Shown: piece after piece, positions 43,952-51,132 of the stretch
Position numbering within the stretch: position 1 is the stretch's first letter
How the letters are laid out: every line of letters starts with the position of its first letter
Assembly: GCA_021405315.1 (NCBI GenBank)
Contig: QWIH01000023.1
Coordinates: forward strand, 1 to 53,255
Length of the DNA stretch: 53,255 nt
Direction of reading: 5' to 3'
Origin: Leptolyngbya sp. PLA1
GTDB taxonomy: Bacteria > Planctomycetota > Phycisphaerae > Phycisphaerales > UBA1924
Translations under genes and position numbers: made by a program
Notes under the pieces: generated by a model
What the model saw: only the letters and a program-made list of their open reading frames with translations
Database searches by the model: none
What the model was told of the DNA's origin: nothing

Positions 43952-43984
43952 GCTCACACTCGAACACACTGGCTCACACTCGAA
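43952..43984 (-). promoter_or_regulatory. Three phased AGTGTG repeats (iteron/operator candidate)
   Basis: On the minus strand AGTGTG occurs at 43980-43975, 43970-43965 and 43960-43955, exactly 10 bp apart. The outer two extend to the 13-bp repeat TTCGAGTGTGAGC. The array lies in the gap between the HNH gene and the AlpA-like gene, upstream of the replication operon, where an origin or operator would be expected. Confidence 0.6.
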
Positions 43985-44008
43985 GAGACTCGCGGGCTCG
44001 GGCGTCAA

Positions 44009-45043
44009 TCATGCCGACGCCAAGCGAAGGTCTTCGTCCGTCCATCCTCTCGCCCGCAAGCCCCGGAGCAAGTAGTCATCGGGCGGAACGAACTCGGGGG
44101 ACGTGGGCATCCGCATCGTGCGGGGCACCATGCCGCGAAACACTCCGAGCCCCGCGTCCAGTTTGTGCCGCTTCAAGCCGGAGAGAAGACGTTCATTGAT
44201 CGCGGTTCGTCCGCCGGGCAGGAGCCCCAGCAAGCCCGCGTCATAGGCTCGGTGGAGAAGCGGGTTGAGTGCTACACCGTTTCTCGGTTCATCCGTGCTT
44301 GTCGGCTCCGACACCGGGACGACGTGGGCCGCGTCCACCAGTCGGAGAGCAACGTCCGTCAACGCACACCGGAACCCGTAGGCTCGAAGCACCATCGGAC
44401 GGAATCTCGCCTCTCGGAAGTGCCGGACGACGGACACCACTTGATGCCGCCGCGATTGCTCCACGTCGGAGCGGCCCGAGTCGATGAACTCCCGCTCCGC
44501 TTCGGGCTCGGCATCGACAAGCCCCGTCGCTTCGCTCGCTTCCGGACCGCAGTCGTACAGACGTTCGTACTCGCGGAGATACCAGAGCAGGTAGTCCGGG
44601 TGAACCGCGATCGCCGTTTCCTTCCCTTCGCGAACGTCGCGAAGTTCCGGGGCGAAGCCCACCGCCGCCGCACGCCGAAGCGTGTTCACCGATATCTGAA
44701 GACTCGGGGAGCCCGCCGAAAACTGAAGGTGTCGCCGCACGTCCCAGAAAGCGAACACGCCCTCTTCATCGCTCCACCCGCCGAGAATCGTTTTCACTCC
44801 GGCTTTGAGCGTGAAGCGATCAACGTTCGTGAGTTGGATTCGCCGTTCGTCGGGAAGGCTTTTCCGCCCGCCGAAGGTGACGGCCCAGAGGAACACTTCG
44901 AGCCGAAACGTCTCGCCTTCCGACACGACGCCGAGCGTGAGGGGCCGCGTGTCCGGCATCCCCGCGAGAAGCACCGTCGCTCCGGCAAGTTCCAGAGCGT
45001 CCGTGAACTTCTCCGCGAGTTTGTCGAAGCGGATTCCCGGCAT
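44009..45043 (-). CDS. HNH endonuclease, probable restriction enzyme partner
   Basis: The 344 residues start MPGIRFDKLAEKFTDAL two bases after the methyltransferase stop. The N-terminal 190 residues are not recognised. A C-terminal HNH_2-type domain (about 215-290) reads RAYGFRCALTDV, VDAAHVVPV and NGVALNPLLHRAYDAGLL; the His of AAHVVP, the Asn and the last His fit the HNH catalytic and metal residues. It is most simply the nuclease of a type II restriction-modification system with the adjacent methyltransferase. Confidence 0.85.
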   Translation of the reverse strand: MPGIRFDKLAEKFTDALELAGATVLLAGMPDTRPLTLGVVSEGETFRLEVFLWAVTFGGRKSLPDERRIQLTNVDRFTLKAGVKTILGGWSDEEGVFAFWDVRRHLQFSAGSPSLQISVNTLRRAAAVGFAPELRDVREGKETAIAVHPDYLLWYLREYERLYDCGPEASEATGLVDAEPEAEREFIDSGRSDVEQSRRHQVVSVVRHFREARFRPMVLRAYGFRCALTDVALRLVDAAHVVPVSEPTSTDEPRNGVALNPLLHRAYDAGLLGLLPGGRTAINERLLSGLKRHKLDAGLGVFRGMVPRTMRMPTSPEFVPPDDYLLRGLRARGWTDEDLRLASA

Positions 45044-45045
45044 TC

Positions 45046-46038
45046 TCACTCCGTCGGATTCGTTGCTCCGGTGACGATGGAACGAAGTTTCGGATCGGCG
45101 AAGAGCGGTCCTTCGAGGAAGCGGAGCATGGAGCCCCGGATGTACTCGTCCTTCATCTCGAAGGACACCCACCGATGCCCACGCTGTTCCGCAACGGAGC
45201 CGGTGACGTTCGAGCCGCCGAACGGATCAAGGATCAATCGGGGCTTGTCTTCGAGCAGGAAGTCAACGAAGAACTCCACCAACTTCGCGGGGAAGCGGGC
45301 CGGGTGGGGCTTGATCCCGAACTCTCGGCAGAGCCGCAGATATGCCGAGTTCGATTCGGTGTTCGCGATCGTGAGAAGGTTCGGCGGGATCGCTCCGCCG
45401 TTGTCCCGCCCGAACTTGTCCGAGATATCGTGCCCGCTCGGACGCATCTTCGCCTTGTACCCATTCTTGATGAGAGCCTTCATCGACTCGGAGTAGGGTT
45501 GAAGGACTCGCCGATTGTCCGCCGACGGATTCTCCGACTTCGAGAACCACCAAACGGTGTTCACCGCGTCTTTCACGCGGACGCGGCGGACCGTCACCCA
45601 CTCGGCGGGCGTCGGGAGCCGCGACGGGTTGTACCAGTAGAAGTCCTGAGCAAGATGGAACATCCGCGAGAGCTGCACCGCCACTTCAAAGTGGTAGACG
45701 GATCGCACCGGGGCACCGGGAATCCACGCCCCGCCGATGTCGAGAACGAAGGAACCGTCGGGCTTCAGGATTCGCTTGATCTCTTCACAGAACGGGATGA
45801 ACCACGCGAGATACCGCTCGATGGGCTCGTTCCCGTACTCTTTCTTCCGGGTCAGAGCGAACGGGGGCGACGTGAAAACAAGGTCCACCGACTCCGCCGG
45901 AATCCGCTTCATCCCCGCGAGCGAGTCGCCGAGGAACGCGGCCCCGCGTTTCGTGTGGTAGAAGGGCTTCACGCCCGCAAGCCCGAGGTCATCCAACCAT
46001 CCGAGTTCCGACCGTTTCGGCTTGCCGAGTGCGAGCAT
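45046..46038 (-). CDS. DNA (cytosine-N4) methyltransferase, M.PvuII-like
   Basis: The 330 residues start at the ATG at 46038, preceded by GGGAGG. Motif IV is TSPPF (56-60), early in the protein, and the SAM-binding motif I, DPFGGSNVTG, lies late (about 285-295): the permuted beta-type order. Long stretches such as FALTRKKEYGN, RPSGHDISDKF and DNGGAIPPNLL match what I know of the M.PvuII group of N4-cytosine methylases. Specificity is not determined. It is transcribed before its HNH partner, so protection would appear before cutting. It is the gene nearest attR. Confidence 0.92.
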   Translation of the reverse strand: MLALGKPKRSELGWLDDLGLAGVKPFYHTKRGAAFLGDSLAGMKRIPAESVDLVFTSPPFALTRKKEYGNEPIERYLAWFIPFCEEIKRILKPDGSFVLDIGGAWIPGAPVRSVYHFEVAVQLSRMFHLAQDFYWYNPSRLPTPAEWVTVRRVRVKDAVNTVWWFSKSENPSADNRRVLQPYSESMKALIKNGYKAKMRPSGHDISDKFGRDNGGAIPPNLLTIANTESNSAYLRLCREFGIKPHPARFPAKLVEFFVDFLLEDKPRLILDPFGGSNVTGSVAEQRGHRWVSFEMKDEYIRGSMLRFLEGPLFADPKLRSIVTGATNPTE

Positions 46039-46117
46039 CGGGCGTCCTCCCTGACTCTGACGAAGGGTACTCGATTTCGCGGGGAACCGTCCCGTCCCCG
46101 GCCCGTTCCACGATCGC

Positions 46118-46136
46118 GGTAGCCCAGAGGTAGCCC
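46118..46136. repeat. Right-end tandem repeat, candidate integrase arm sites
   Basis: GGTAGCCCAGA (46118-46128) is followed by a second GGTAGCCC (46129-46136). It has the same word and orientation as the left-end tandem at 36846-36867, here 75 bp from attR. Confidence 0.55.
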
Positions 46137-46142
46137 CGCCTC

Positions 46143-46181
46143 AAAAACACACGCGGCGAGCCGGGTTCACCGACTCGCCGC
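46143..46181 (-). terminator. Intrinsic terminator of tRNA-Lys, supplied by the element
   Basis: The stem GCGGCGAG/CTCGCCGC (46153-46160 with 46174-46181) is perfect over 8 bp. On the minus strand it is followed by GTGTGTTTTTG. It lies 32 bp after the tRNA 3' end, inside the element, and resembles the displaced hairpin at 36609-36635. Confidence 0.75.
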
Positions 46182-46210
46182 AAGTACCGTGTCGGCAAGG
46201 CTTTTCTTTC

Positions 46211-46286
<76 letters not shown>

Positions 46287-46315
46287 GTCGCGGAGCCCTC
46301 CGGCACCGCACAGGA

Positions 46316-46343
46316 AGTTTAGGGGCGACAACGCGTTTGTCCA
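46316..46343 (-). promoter_or_regulatory. Candidate sigma-70 type promoter of tRNA-Lys
   Basis: On the minus strand TGGACA (46343-46338) and TAAACT (46321-46316) are separated by 16 bp and lie about 30 bp upstream of the tRNA 5' end. They match the -35 and -10 consensus at 5 and 4 of 6 positions. Confidence 0.4.
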
Positions 46344-46613
46344 CTCGCGGCGACCCCCATCCGTCAGTTGGCCCGGGACCTCAGTGGGGCTGGGGGCGGC
46401 TTGGTCCGGGTGGAGCGAGGGCGGAGGGGTCGAGCGGCAACCCTGGTCCCTCCCCCGCTGCCCACGTGCCGAGCTCCTGCCGGACCGCTTTCGCGAGGGT
46501 GCCGGGGGGTTGTCTGGCGGGAGGTCCGATGCAGCCGGGGTGCGAAGGATGCGGTAGGAGAAGTGTGGCGGCGTTGGGCTCTGGGCCGAGGTCGACCTGG
46601 CGTGGAGGGCCGG
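46344..46613. other. Intergenic region, nothing recognised
   Basis: The stretch between tRNA-Lys and the next gene is very GC-rich and contains open frames on both strands. None has a convincing start or a recognisable product. The leader of the beta-lactamase-fold gene must lie here, but I cannot place its promoter. Confidence 0.4.
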
Positions 46614-48095
46614 ATGTACAAGTACCTGCTGGCGTTCGTGTGCGTGGCGGCATGGGCGTGGGTGGCGCCGGTTCCGGCGTGGGGGCAACCGGAAGACGAT
46701 CCGGATGAGCGGCGGACGCCTGTTGACCCGCCGGACAGCCGCGCGGGGGACGCGCTGCGTTGGGTGCTGCGCGTGATCAACGGCGAGTCGCCCGGCGAAC
46801 TCAAGGAGCACTTCTCGCCACGATGCATCGAGATCGGCGCCGCGAAGGAGGCGATCGACGCGACGACAACGCTGCGGGCGAAGCACTTCAAGAAGCAGCG
46901 TGTGTATCCGGTGGCGTGCTACGAGTCGGAAGAAAACCCGGACTCGCTGGACGCGGTGCTGACGGGAGACAACGTGCGTGCGTACCTGAGCGTGCTGCTG
47001 GTCCTGGATGCGAAGTCCGGGCTCATCGCGGGCCTGAACTACAACGCCACCGGGTTTGGCAGCCAGCCCGGGGACTGGAACTCCTTCGAGGGTGACGCCG
47101 GCTCGCTGGGCGGCGAGATCAGCTTCGGGTGCTATGAACTGGTGCAGGACCCCTCCGGCGATGCCGTGACGCTGAAGGCGGTGCACGAGATCGACGAGCG
47201 GCGGATGCTGAACATCGGCGGGGTGTGGACGCTGTGGGCCGTCGGCGCCGCCGCGGAACGGGTGAGATCCGGCGAAGGCTCGTGGACGGACGAGGTGGAA
47301 CTGCGGGACGAGATGAAGTGCCTCCCGGGGGGCTTTCTCTCCTCCAAGCCCGCCGGCACGAAGGTCCCCCTCGCGACTCTGGTGGAGCGTGCGCTGTCGT
47401 ACAGCGATACGACTGCAACGGACCATCTGGTGGGCTGGGTCGGCAAGGCCCGCGTGGAGGCCTACATGGCCGCACGAATGCGAGACGCGAGGCGCAACCT
47501 GCCCCTGCTCACGATGAGGCAGTATTTTCATCTGAAACTGGCCCCGGAGGAAGCGACGCGAGAGGCCTGGTCGAGCGCCGGGCGCGAGGCTCGGGAGCGG
47601 ATGCTCGCAGAGGGCGGGGAGATCGGTGCCGGCTCGCCGCGGTGGTCGTCGCTGGGCTCGTGGACGGAGCCGCGGTGGCCGGACCGCATCGGGCACTTTG
47701 CGAACGTGGAAGACCTGGCGAAAACCATGGCCGACCTGCGAAGGCTCGAGCAGGTTGATGGCATGCAGCCACTGGCCCGGGCGCTCCGAGAGGACGGTGG
47801 CCCTCTGAGCCTGGACGAGACAGAATGGAAGTCGGTCGCGTACAAGGGCGGGAATGAGCCGGGCGTGCTCAGCCAGGCCTGGCTGCTCGAGCACTCGGTG
47901 GGCCGCTGGTATGTGATGACCCTTGCCTGGAACAACCCGTCACAACCCGTGGATGAGGAGCGACTCGGTGCGCTGGCGAAGTCCGGACTCTCGCTGCTCT
48001 CCAAGCACGCCGCGGAGTCCGGCCCGGCCGCGCCGCCCCCGGCCCCGCCGGTTCCGACACCCGCCACGGGCACCAAGCCGCCGGGCGCGCCGTAG
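46614..48095 (+). CDS. Beta-lactamase-fold (serine hydrolase-like) exported protein, probably catalytically inactive
   Basis: The 493 residues start MYKYLLAFVCVAAWAWVAPVPAWG, a signal peptide, after GGAGGG. An N-terminal module of about 130 residues precedes a class A beta-lactamase-like domain. The position expected for Ser-x-x-Lys reads G203-V-W-T206 within NIGGVWTLWAVGAA, so both catalytic residues seem to be missing. The second motif is SDT (264-266; SYSDTTATDHLVG), and KGG is kept at 411-413 (YKGGNEPGV). The tail is Pro/Ala-rich. The protein is likely periplasmic and may bind rather than cleave a ligand. The motif alignment is by eye. Confidence 0.75.
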   Translation: MYKYLLAFVCVAAWAWVAPVPAWGQPEDDPDERRTPVDPPDSRAGDALRWVLRVINGESPGELKEHFSPRCIEIGAAKEAIDATTTLRAKHFKKQRVYPVACYESEENPDSLDAVLTGDNVRAYLSVLLVLDAKSGLIAGLNYNATGFGSQPGDWNSFEGDAGSLGGEISFGCYELVQDPSGDAVTLKAVHEIDERRMLNIGGVWTLWAVGAAAERVRSGEGSWTDEVELRDEMKCLPGGFLSSKPAGTKVPLATLVERALSYSDTTATDHLVGWVGKARVEAYMAARMRDARRNLPLLTMRQYFHLKLAPEEATREAWSSAGREARERMLAEGGEIGAGSPRWSSLGSWTEPRWPDRIGHFANVEDLAKTMADLRRLEQVDGMQPLARALREDGGPLSLDETEWKSVAYKGGNEPGVLSQAWLLEHSVGRWYVMTLAWNNPSQPVDEERLGALAKSGLSLLSKHAAESGPAAPPPAPPVPTPATGTKPPGAP

Positions 48096-48117
48096 TCCCG
48101 CTCACTACGATGGCGGC

Positions 48118-49014
48118 ATGACGTCCAGCGAGCCGCGCGCCGAAGTTGTCATCTCGTGCACCAACGTCGTCAAGCGCTTCGACGGCCGCGCGGTGCTGAG
48201 CGGCATCAACCTCGACGTTCGCCGCGGCGAAACCATGGTGATCATGGGCGGCTCGGGCAGCGGGAAGAGCACGATCCTTCGGCTGATGATCGGGTCGTTC
48301 GCCCCGGACGAAGGTGACATCCTCATGTTCGGAAGGTCCATCCTCGGGCTGAAGCCTGAGGACAGGGACGAACTCCGCAAGCGGTTCGGGATCCTCTTTC
48401 AGTCCGGCGCCCTGTTCAACTCGATGTCCTTGTACGAGAACGTGGCCCTGCCCATCCGCGAGCACACGGATCTGGACGCCGCGATCATCGACATCCAGGT
48501 GAAGATCAAGCTGGAACTCGTCGGGCTCCTGGAGCATGCGGACAAGTTCCCGTCGCAGATTTCCGGCGGCATGAAGAAGCGCGCCGGGCTGGCCAGGGCC
48601 CTGGCCCTCGACCCCGAGATCCTCTTCTATGACGAGCCGTCCGCCGGGCTGGATCCGGTCACGAGTGCGCAGATCGATCAGCTCATCGTCGACCTCTCGC
48701 GAAAGCTCGGCGTCACCAGCGTCGTCGTCACCCACGAGATGGACAGCGCGTTTACCATCGCCGACCGGATGGCGATGCTCGACCGCGGCAGGATGATCAT
48801 GGTTGAAACGCGGGAGTGGTACGACCGCCTCCGCAAGGTGCCCGAGGCCGAGGTCGCGGGCCTCTCGGAGGCGGAGCGGCTGATCCGCCAGTTCCTCAGG
48901 GGAGACGCCGAGGGCCCGATCACCGCACGAAAGGACCAGGGGCAGCTCGAGCGGGCGCTGCTCGGCCCCATGACGGTCGCCAGCATGCCCAGCCTCACCC
49001 CAACGCGGACTTGA
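48118..49014 (+). CDS. ABC transporter ATP-binding protein, MlaF-like
   Basis: The 298 residues contain Walker A GGSGSGKST (44-52), the Q-loop FQSGALFNSMSLYENVALP, the signature ISGGMKKRAGLARAL, Walker B ILFYDEPSAGLDP and VVVTHEMD. FNSMSLYENV and SGGMKKR are typical of the MlaF/Ttg2A group, which powers phospholipid transfer between the membranes. No MlaE permease or MlaD partner is encoded next to it, so its partners are elsewhere. The C-terminal extension of about 40 residues is not typical. Confidence 0.9.
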   Translation: MTSSEPRAEVVISCTNVVKRFDGRAVLSGINLDVRRGETMVIMGGSGSGKSTILRLMIGSFAPDEGDILMFGRSILGLKPEDRDELRKRFGILFQSGALFNSMSLYENVALPIREHTDLDAAIIDIQVKIKLELVGLLEHADKFPSQISGGMKKRAGLARALALDPEILFYDEPSAGLDPVTSAQIDQLIVDLSRKLGVTSVVVTHEMDSAFTIADRMAMLDRGRMIMVETREWYDRLRKVPEAEVAGLSEAERLIRQFLRGDAEGPITARKDQGQLERALLGPMTVASMPSLTPTRT

Positions 49015-49059
49015 GCGGCACAACGGCCCGCCTCTGCTTCCCAATACCTCCGTGTGCGC

Positions 49060-49791
49060 ATGCACTTCAACCAGAACTTCCCGGTGACCCTCCCCGACGC
49101 CCGGGCCATGCTGCGAGGACTCTCCGCGGCGCCCGCACGCCTCGCCAGGCCCGTGCTCGTGCTCGACGGCTGGCACGGCCCGTGGCTGCTCTCGCAGCGA
49201 CTGGCTCGTCGGCTTGCCAAGGCGACGAGCGGAGCGCCCGGTGACTTCCTCGCCGTCGGATACCCCTGGGCGCTCAGCGTCGACGCCGCGGCCCGGCATG
49301 CGATGCGCCGCGTGCGGGCCCGGGGCTGGCTGGATCGCGACCTCGACATCGTCGGTCTCTCCATGGGCGGGCTCGTCGCGAGGGCCATCGCGGGCGGACT
49401 CCCCCACGTCTGCGGCGGGGGCCGCGTCCGGGCCGTCCGGGTCTTCACCGTCGCCTCACCCCACCGCGGCGCGATCTTCGCGGATCGAGCGACCATCGAC
49501 CCGGCCTCGGGGCAGATGAGGGCCGGTTCGGCGCTTCTCCGATCCCTCGATGCGGCACTCGCGGAGAGAACCTACGAGCTTCGCTGCTATGCGGTGCTGC
49601 GGGACTGGCTGGTGGGTGCGACCCGCACGGCGCCGGAGGGGATGCTCCCGGCCTGGGTTGATCTCCCCGGGTGGCAACGCGCGATCTCGCACTTCGCGGG
49701 GCCGTACGACCCTCGCCTGCTGGTCGAGATTGCCCGCGCGCTGCGGGGGGATGCGCCCCTGGCGGTTCCCTCTCCCCCGCCCATGAACTGA
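49060..49791 (+). CDS. Alpha/beta hydrolase (lipase/esterase-like)
   Basis: The 243 residues start MHFNQNFPVTLPDAR; a GTG six bases upstream is an alternative. RPVLVLDGWHGPWLLSQRLA is the first strand plus oxyanion-loop region, and DIVGLSMGGLVARAIA holds the nucleophile elbow GLSMG. VRVFTVASPHRG is typical of lipase-like alpha/beta hydrolases. It has no signal peptide. The substrate is unknown. It follows the MlaF-like gene by 45 bp on the same strand and could be in the same transcript. Confidence 0.8.
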   Translation: MHFNQNFPVTLPDARAMLRGLSAAPARLARPVLVLDGWHGPWLLSQRLARRLAKATSGAPGDFLAVGYPWALSVDAAARHAMRRVRARGWLDRDLDIVGLSMGGLVARAIAGGLPHVCGGGRVRAVRVFTVASPHRGAIFADRATIDPASGQMRAGSALLRSLDAALAERTYELRCYAVLRDWLVGATRTAPEGMLPAWVDLPGWQRAISHFAGPYDPRLLVEIARALRGDAPLAVPSPPPMN

Positions 49792-49800
49792 GACCCGTCG

Positions 49801-51099
49801 TCAGGACTTGCCGATGGTGAGAGAAGCCGGCTTCTCGCGTCGCAGCTCCGCCGCGACTTTCTCCCACCCGCTGCCAATCTCGCCGACCGGGTCCGGCGGC
49901 ACAATGGCCACCTTCTTCTCGCCCAGCTTTGCCTGCCCCGTACGCACGCGCTCCTGAAAGGCCAGGCACTCGGCAAGAAGCCGCCCGAGGATCTCGCTCT
50001 CGGGCACGTTCGCCACTCGCTCGCCCTGGACATAGATGATGCCGCGGCGGTCGCCCGCGAAGACCGCGACGTCGGCTCCCTCTGCCTCGCCCGGGCCGTT
50101 CACGATGCAGCCCATGACGGCGACCTTCATGGGCACGGTGACCTTGTCGGCAAGCTCCCTTCGCACGTCCTGCACGAGCGTGAAGAGGTCAACCTGGATC
50201 CGACCACAGGTCGGGCATGCGATCAGGTCCACACCCCGTCGCTCTCGGAGACCCAGGGACCAGAGCAGTTCAAGCCCGTCCTGTACCTCGAAGATCGGGT
50301 CGTTCGCGTAGGAGATCCGGATGGTGTCGCCGACGCCCTGGCAGAGCAGCGCCGAGAGGGCCGCAACCGAGCGGATGCACCCGGTTTCCTTGGGGCCCGC
50401 GTGCGTCACTCCCAGGTGCAGCGGATGGTCGAAACGCCGCGAGATTTCGGTGTAGGCGTCGATCGTGATGGCGGCATCCATTGACTTCGCGGAAATCGCG
50501 ATGTCGTAGAAATCCTGCTCGTAGAAGACATCCAGATACTCCTCGAGCTTGGCGATCATGATGGCGAGGAGGTAGCCGTGCGCGCGATCAGAGAAGACGG
50601 CACCAAGTTCCTTCTGACGCTTCTGCTTGTCCTTGCGCTCGATGATGGAACCTTCGTTCACGCCAACGCGGATGGGGATGCCCCTGGCCTTGCAGGCGCG
50701 GATGACCTCCACGACCTGCGCGCGGTCGCTGATGTTGCCGGGGTTCAGGCGGATCTTGTGGACGCCGGCCTCGATCGCCTCCAGCGCCCTCTCGAAGTGG
50801 AAGTGCACATCGGCGACGATGGGCACCCGAACCTGTGGCAGGATCTCCCGGAGGGCCTGAGTGTCCTTCTTCTCGGGCACGGCGACTCGGACGATGTCCG
50901 CCCCCGCCGCCGCGAGCTTGTGGATCTCCGCGACGCACTTGTCGATGTCGTGCGTGTACCCGGCGGTCATGGTCTGGACGGATACGGGCGCCGGCGTCGT
51001 CGGATTGCCGAGGCGGTCGGGCAGCCCGCCCCCGATGCGGACCACGCCAACACGTTCGTCGCCGACGCTGATCTGTCTGGTCTGACGCCTCGGGTTCAT
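49801..51099 (-). CDS. ispG: 4-hydroxy-3-methylbut-2-en-1-yl diphosphate synthase
   Basis: The 432 residues start MNPRRQTRQISVGD. The TIM barrel half has VSVQTMTAGYTHDIDKCVAEI, IVADVHFHFERALEAI and KIRLNPGNI. The C-terminal iron-sulfur half has ACPTCGR and VMGCIVNGPGEAEGADVA, which supply the three Cys of the 4Fe-4S cluster. It carries out the second-last step of the MEP isoprenoid pathway. It is the compact bacterial form without the large middle domain found in plants and chlamydiae. Convergent with the hydrolase gene. Confidence 0.96.
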   Translation of the reverse strand: MNPRRQTRQISVGDERVGVVRIGGGLPDRLGNPTTPAPVSVQTMTAGYTHDIDKCVAEIHKLAAAGADIVRVAVPEKKDTQALREILPQVRVPIVADVHFHFERALEAIEAGVHKIRLNPGNISDRAQVVEVIRACKARGIPIRVGVNEGSIIERKDKQKRQKELGAVFSDRAHGYLLAIMIAKLEEYLDVFYEQDFYDIAISAKSMDAAITIDAYTEISRRFDHPLHLGVTHAGPKETGCIRSVAALSALLCQGVGDTIRISYANDPIFEVQDGLELLWSLGLRERRGVDLIACPTCGRIQVDLFTLVQDVRRELADKVTVPMKVAVMGCIVNGPGEAEGADVAVFAGDRRGIIYVQGERVANVPESEILGRLLAECLAFQERVRTGQAKLGEKKVAIVPPDPVGEIGSGWEKVAAELRREKPASLTIGKS

Positions 51100-51132
51100 C
51101 GCTCCAACTGTAGCGAGGCGGGCCCGCGGGCC

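Noticed and set aside
43619..45496. 625-codon plus-strand frame across the HNH and methyltransferase genes
   Set aside because: It lies antisense to two clear R-M genes and has no domain or start signal.
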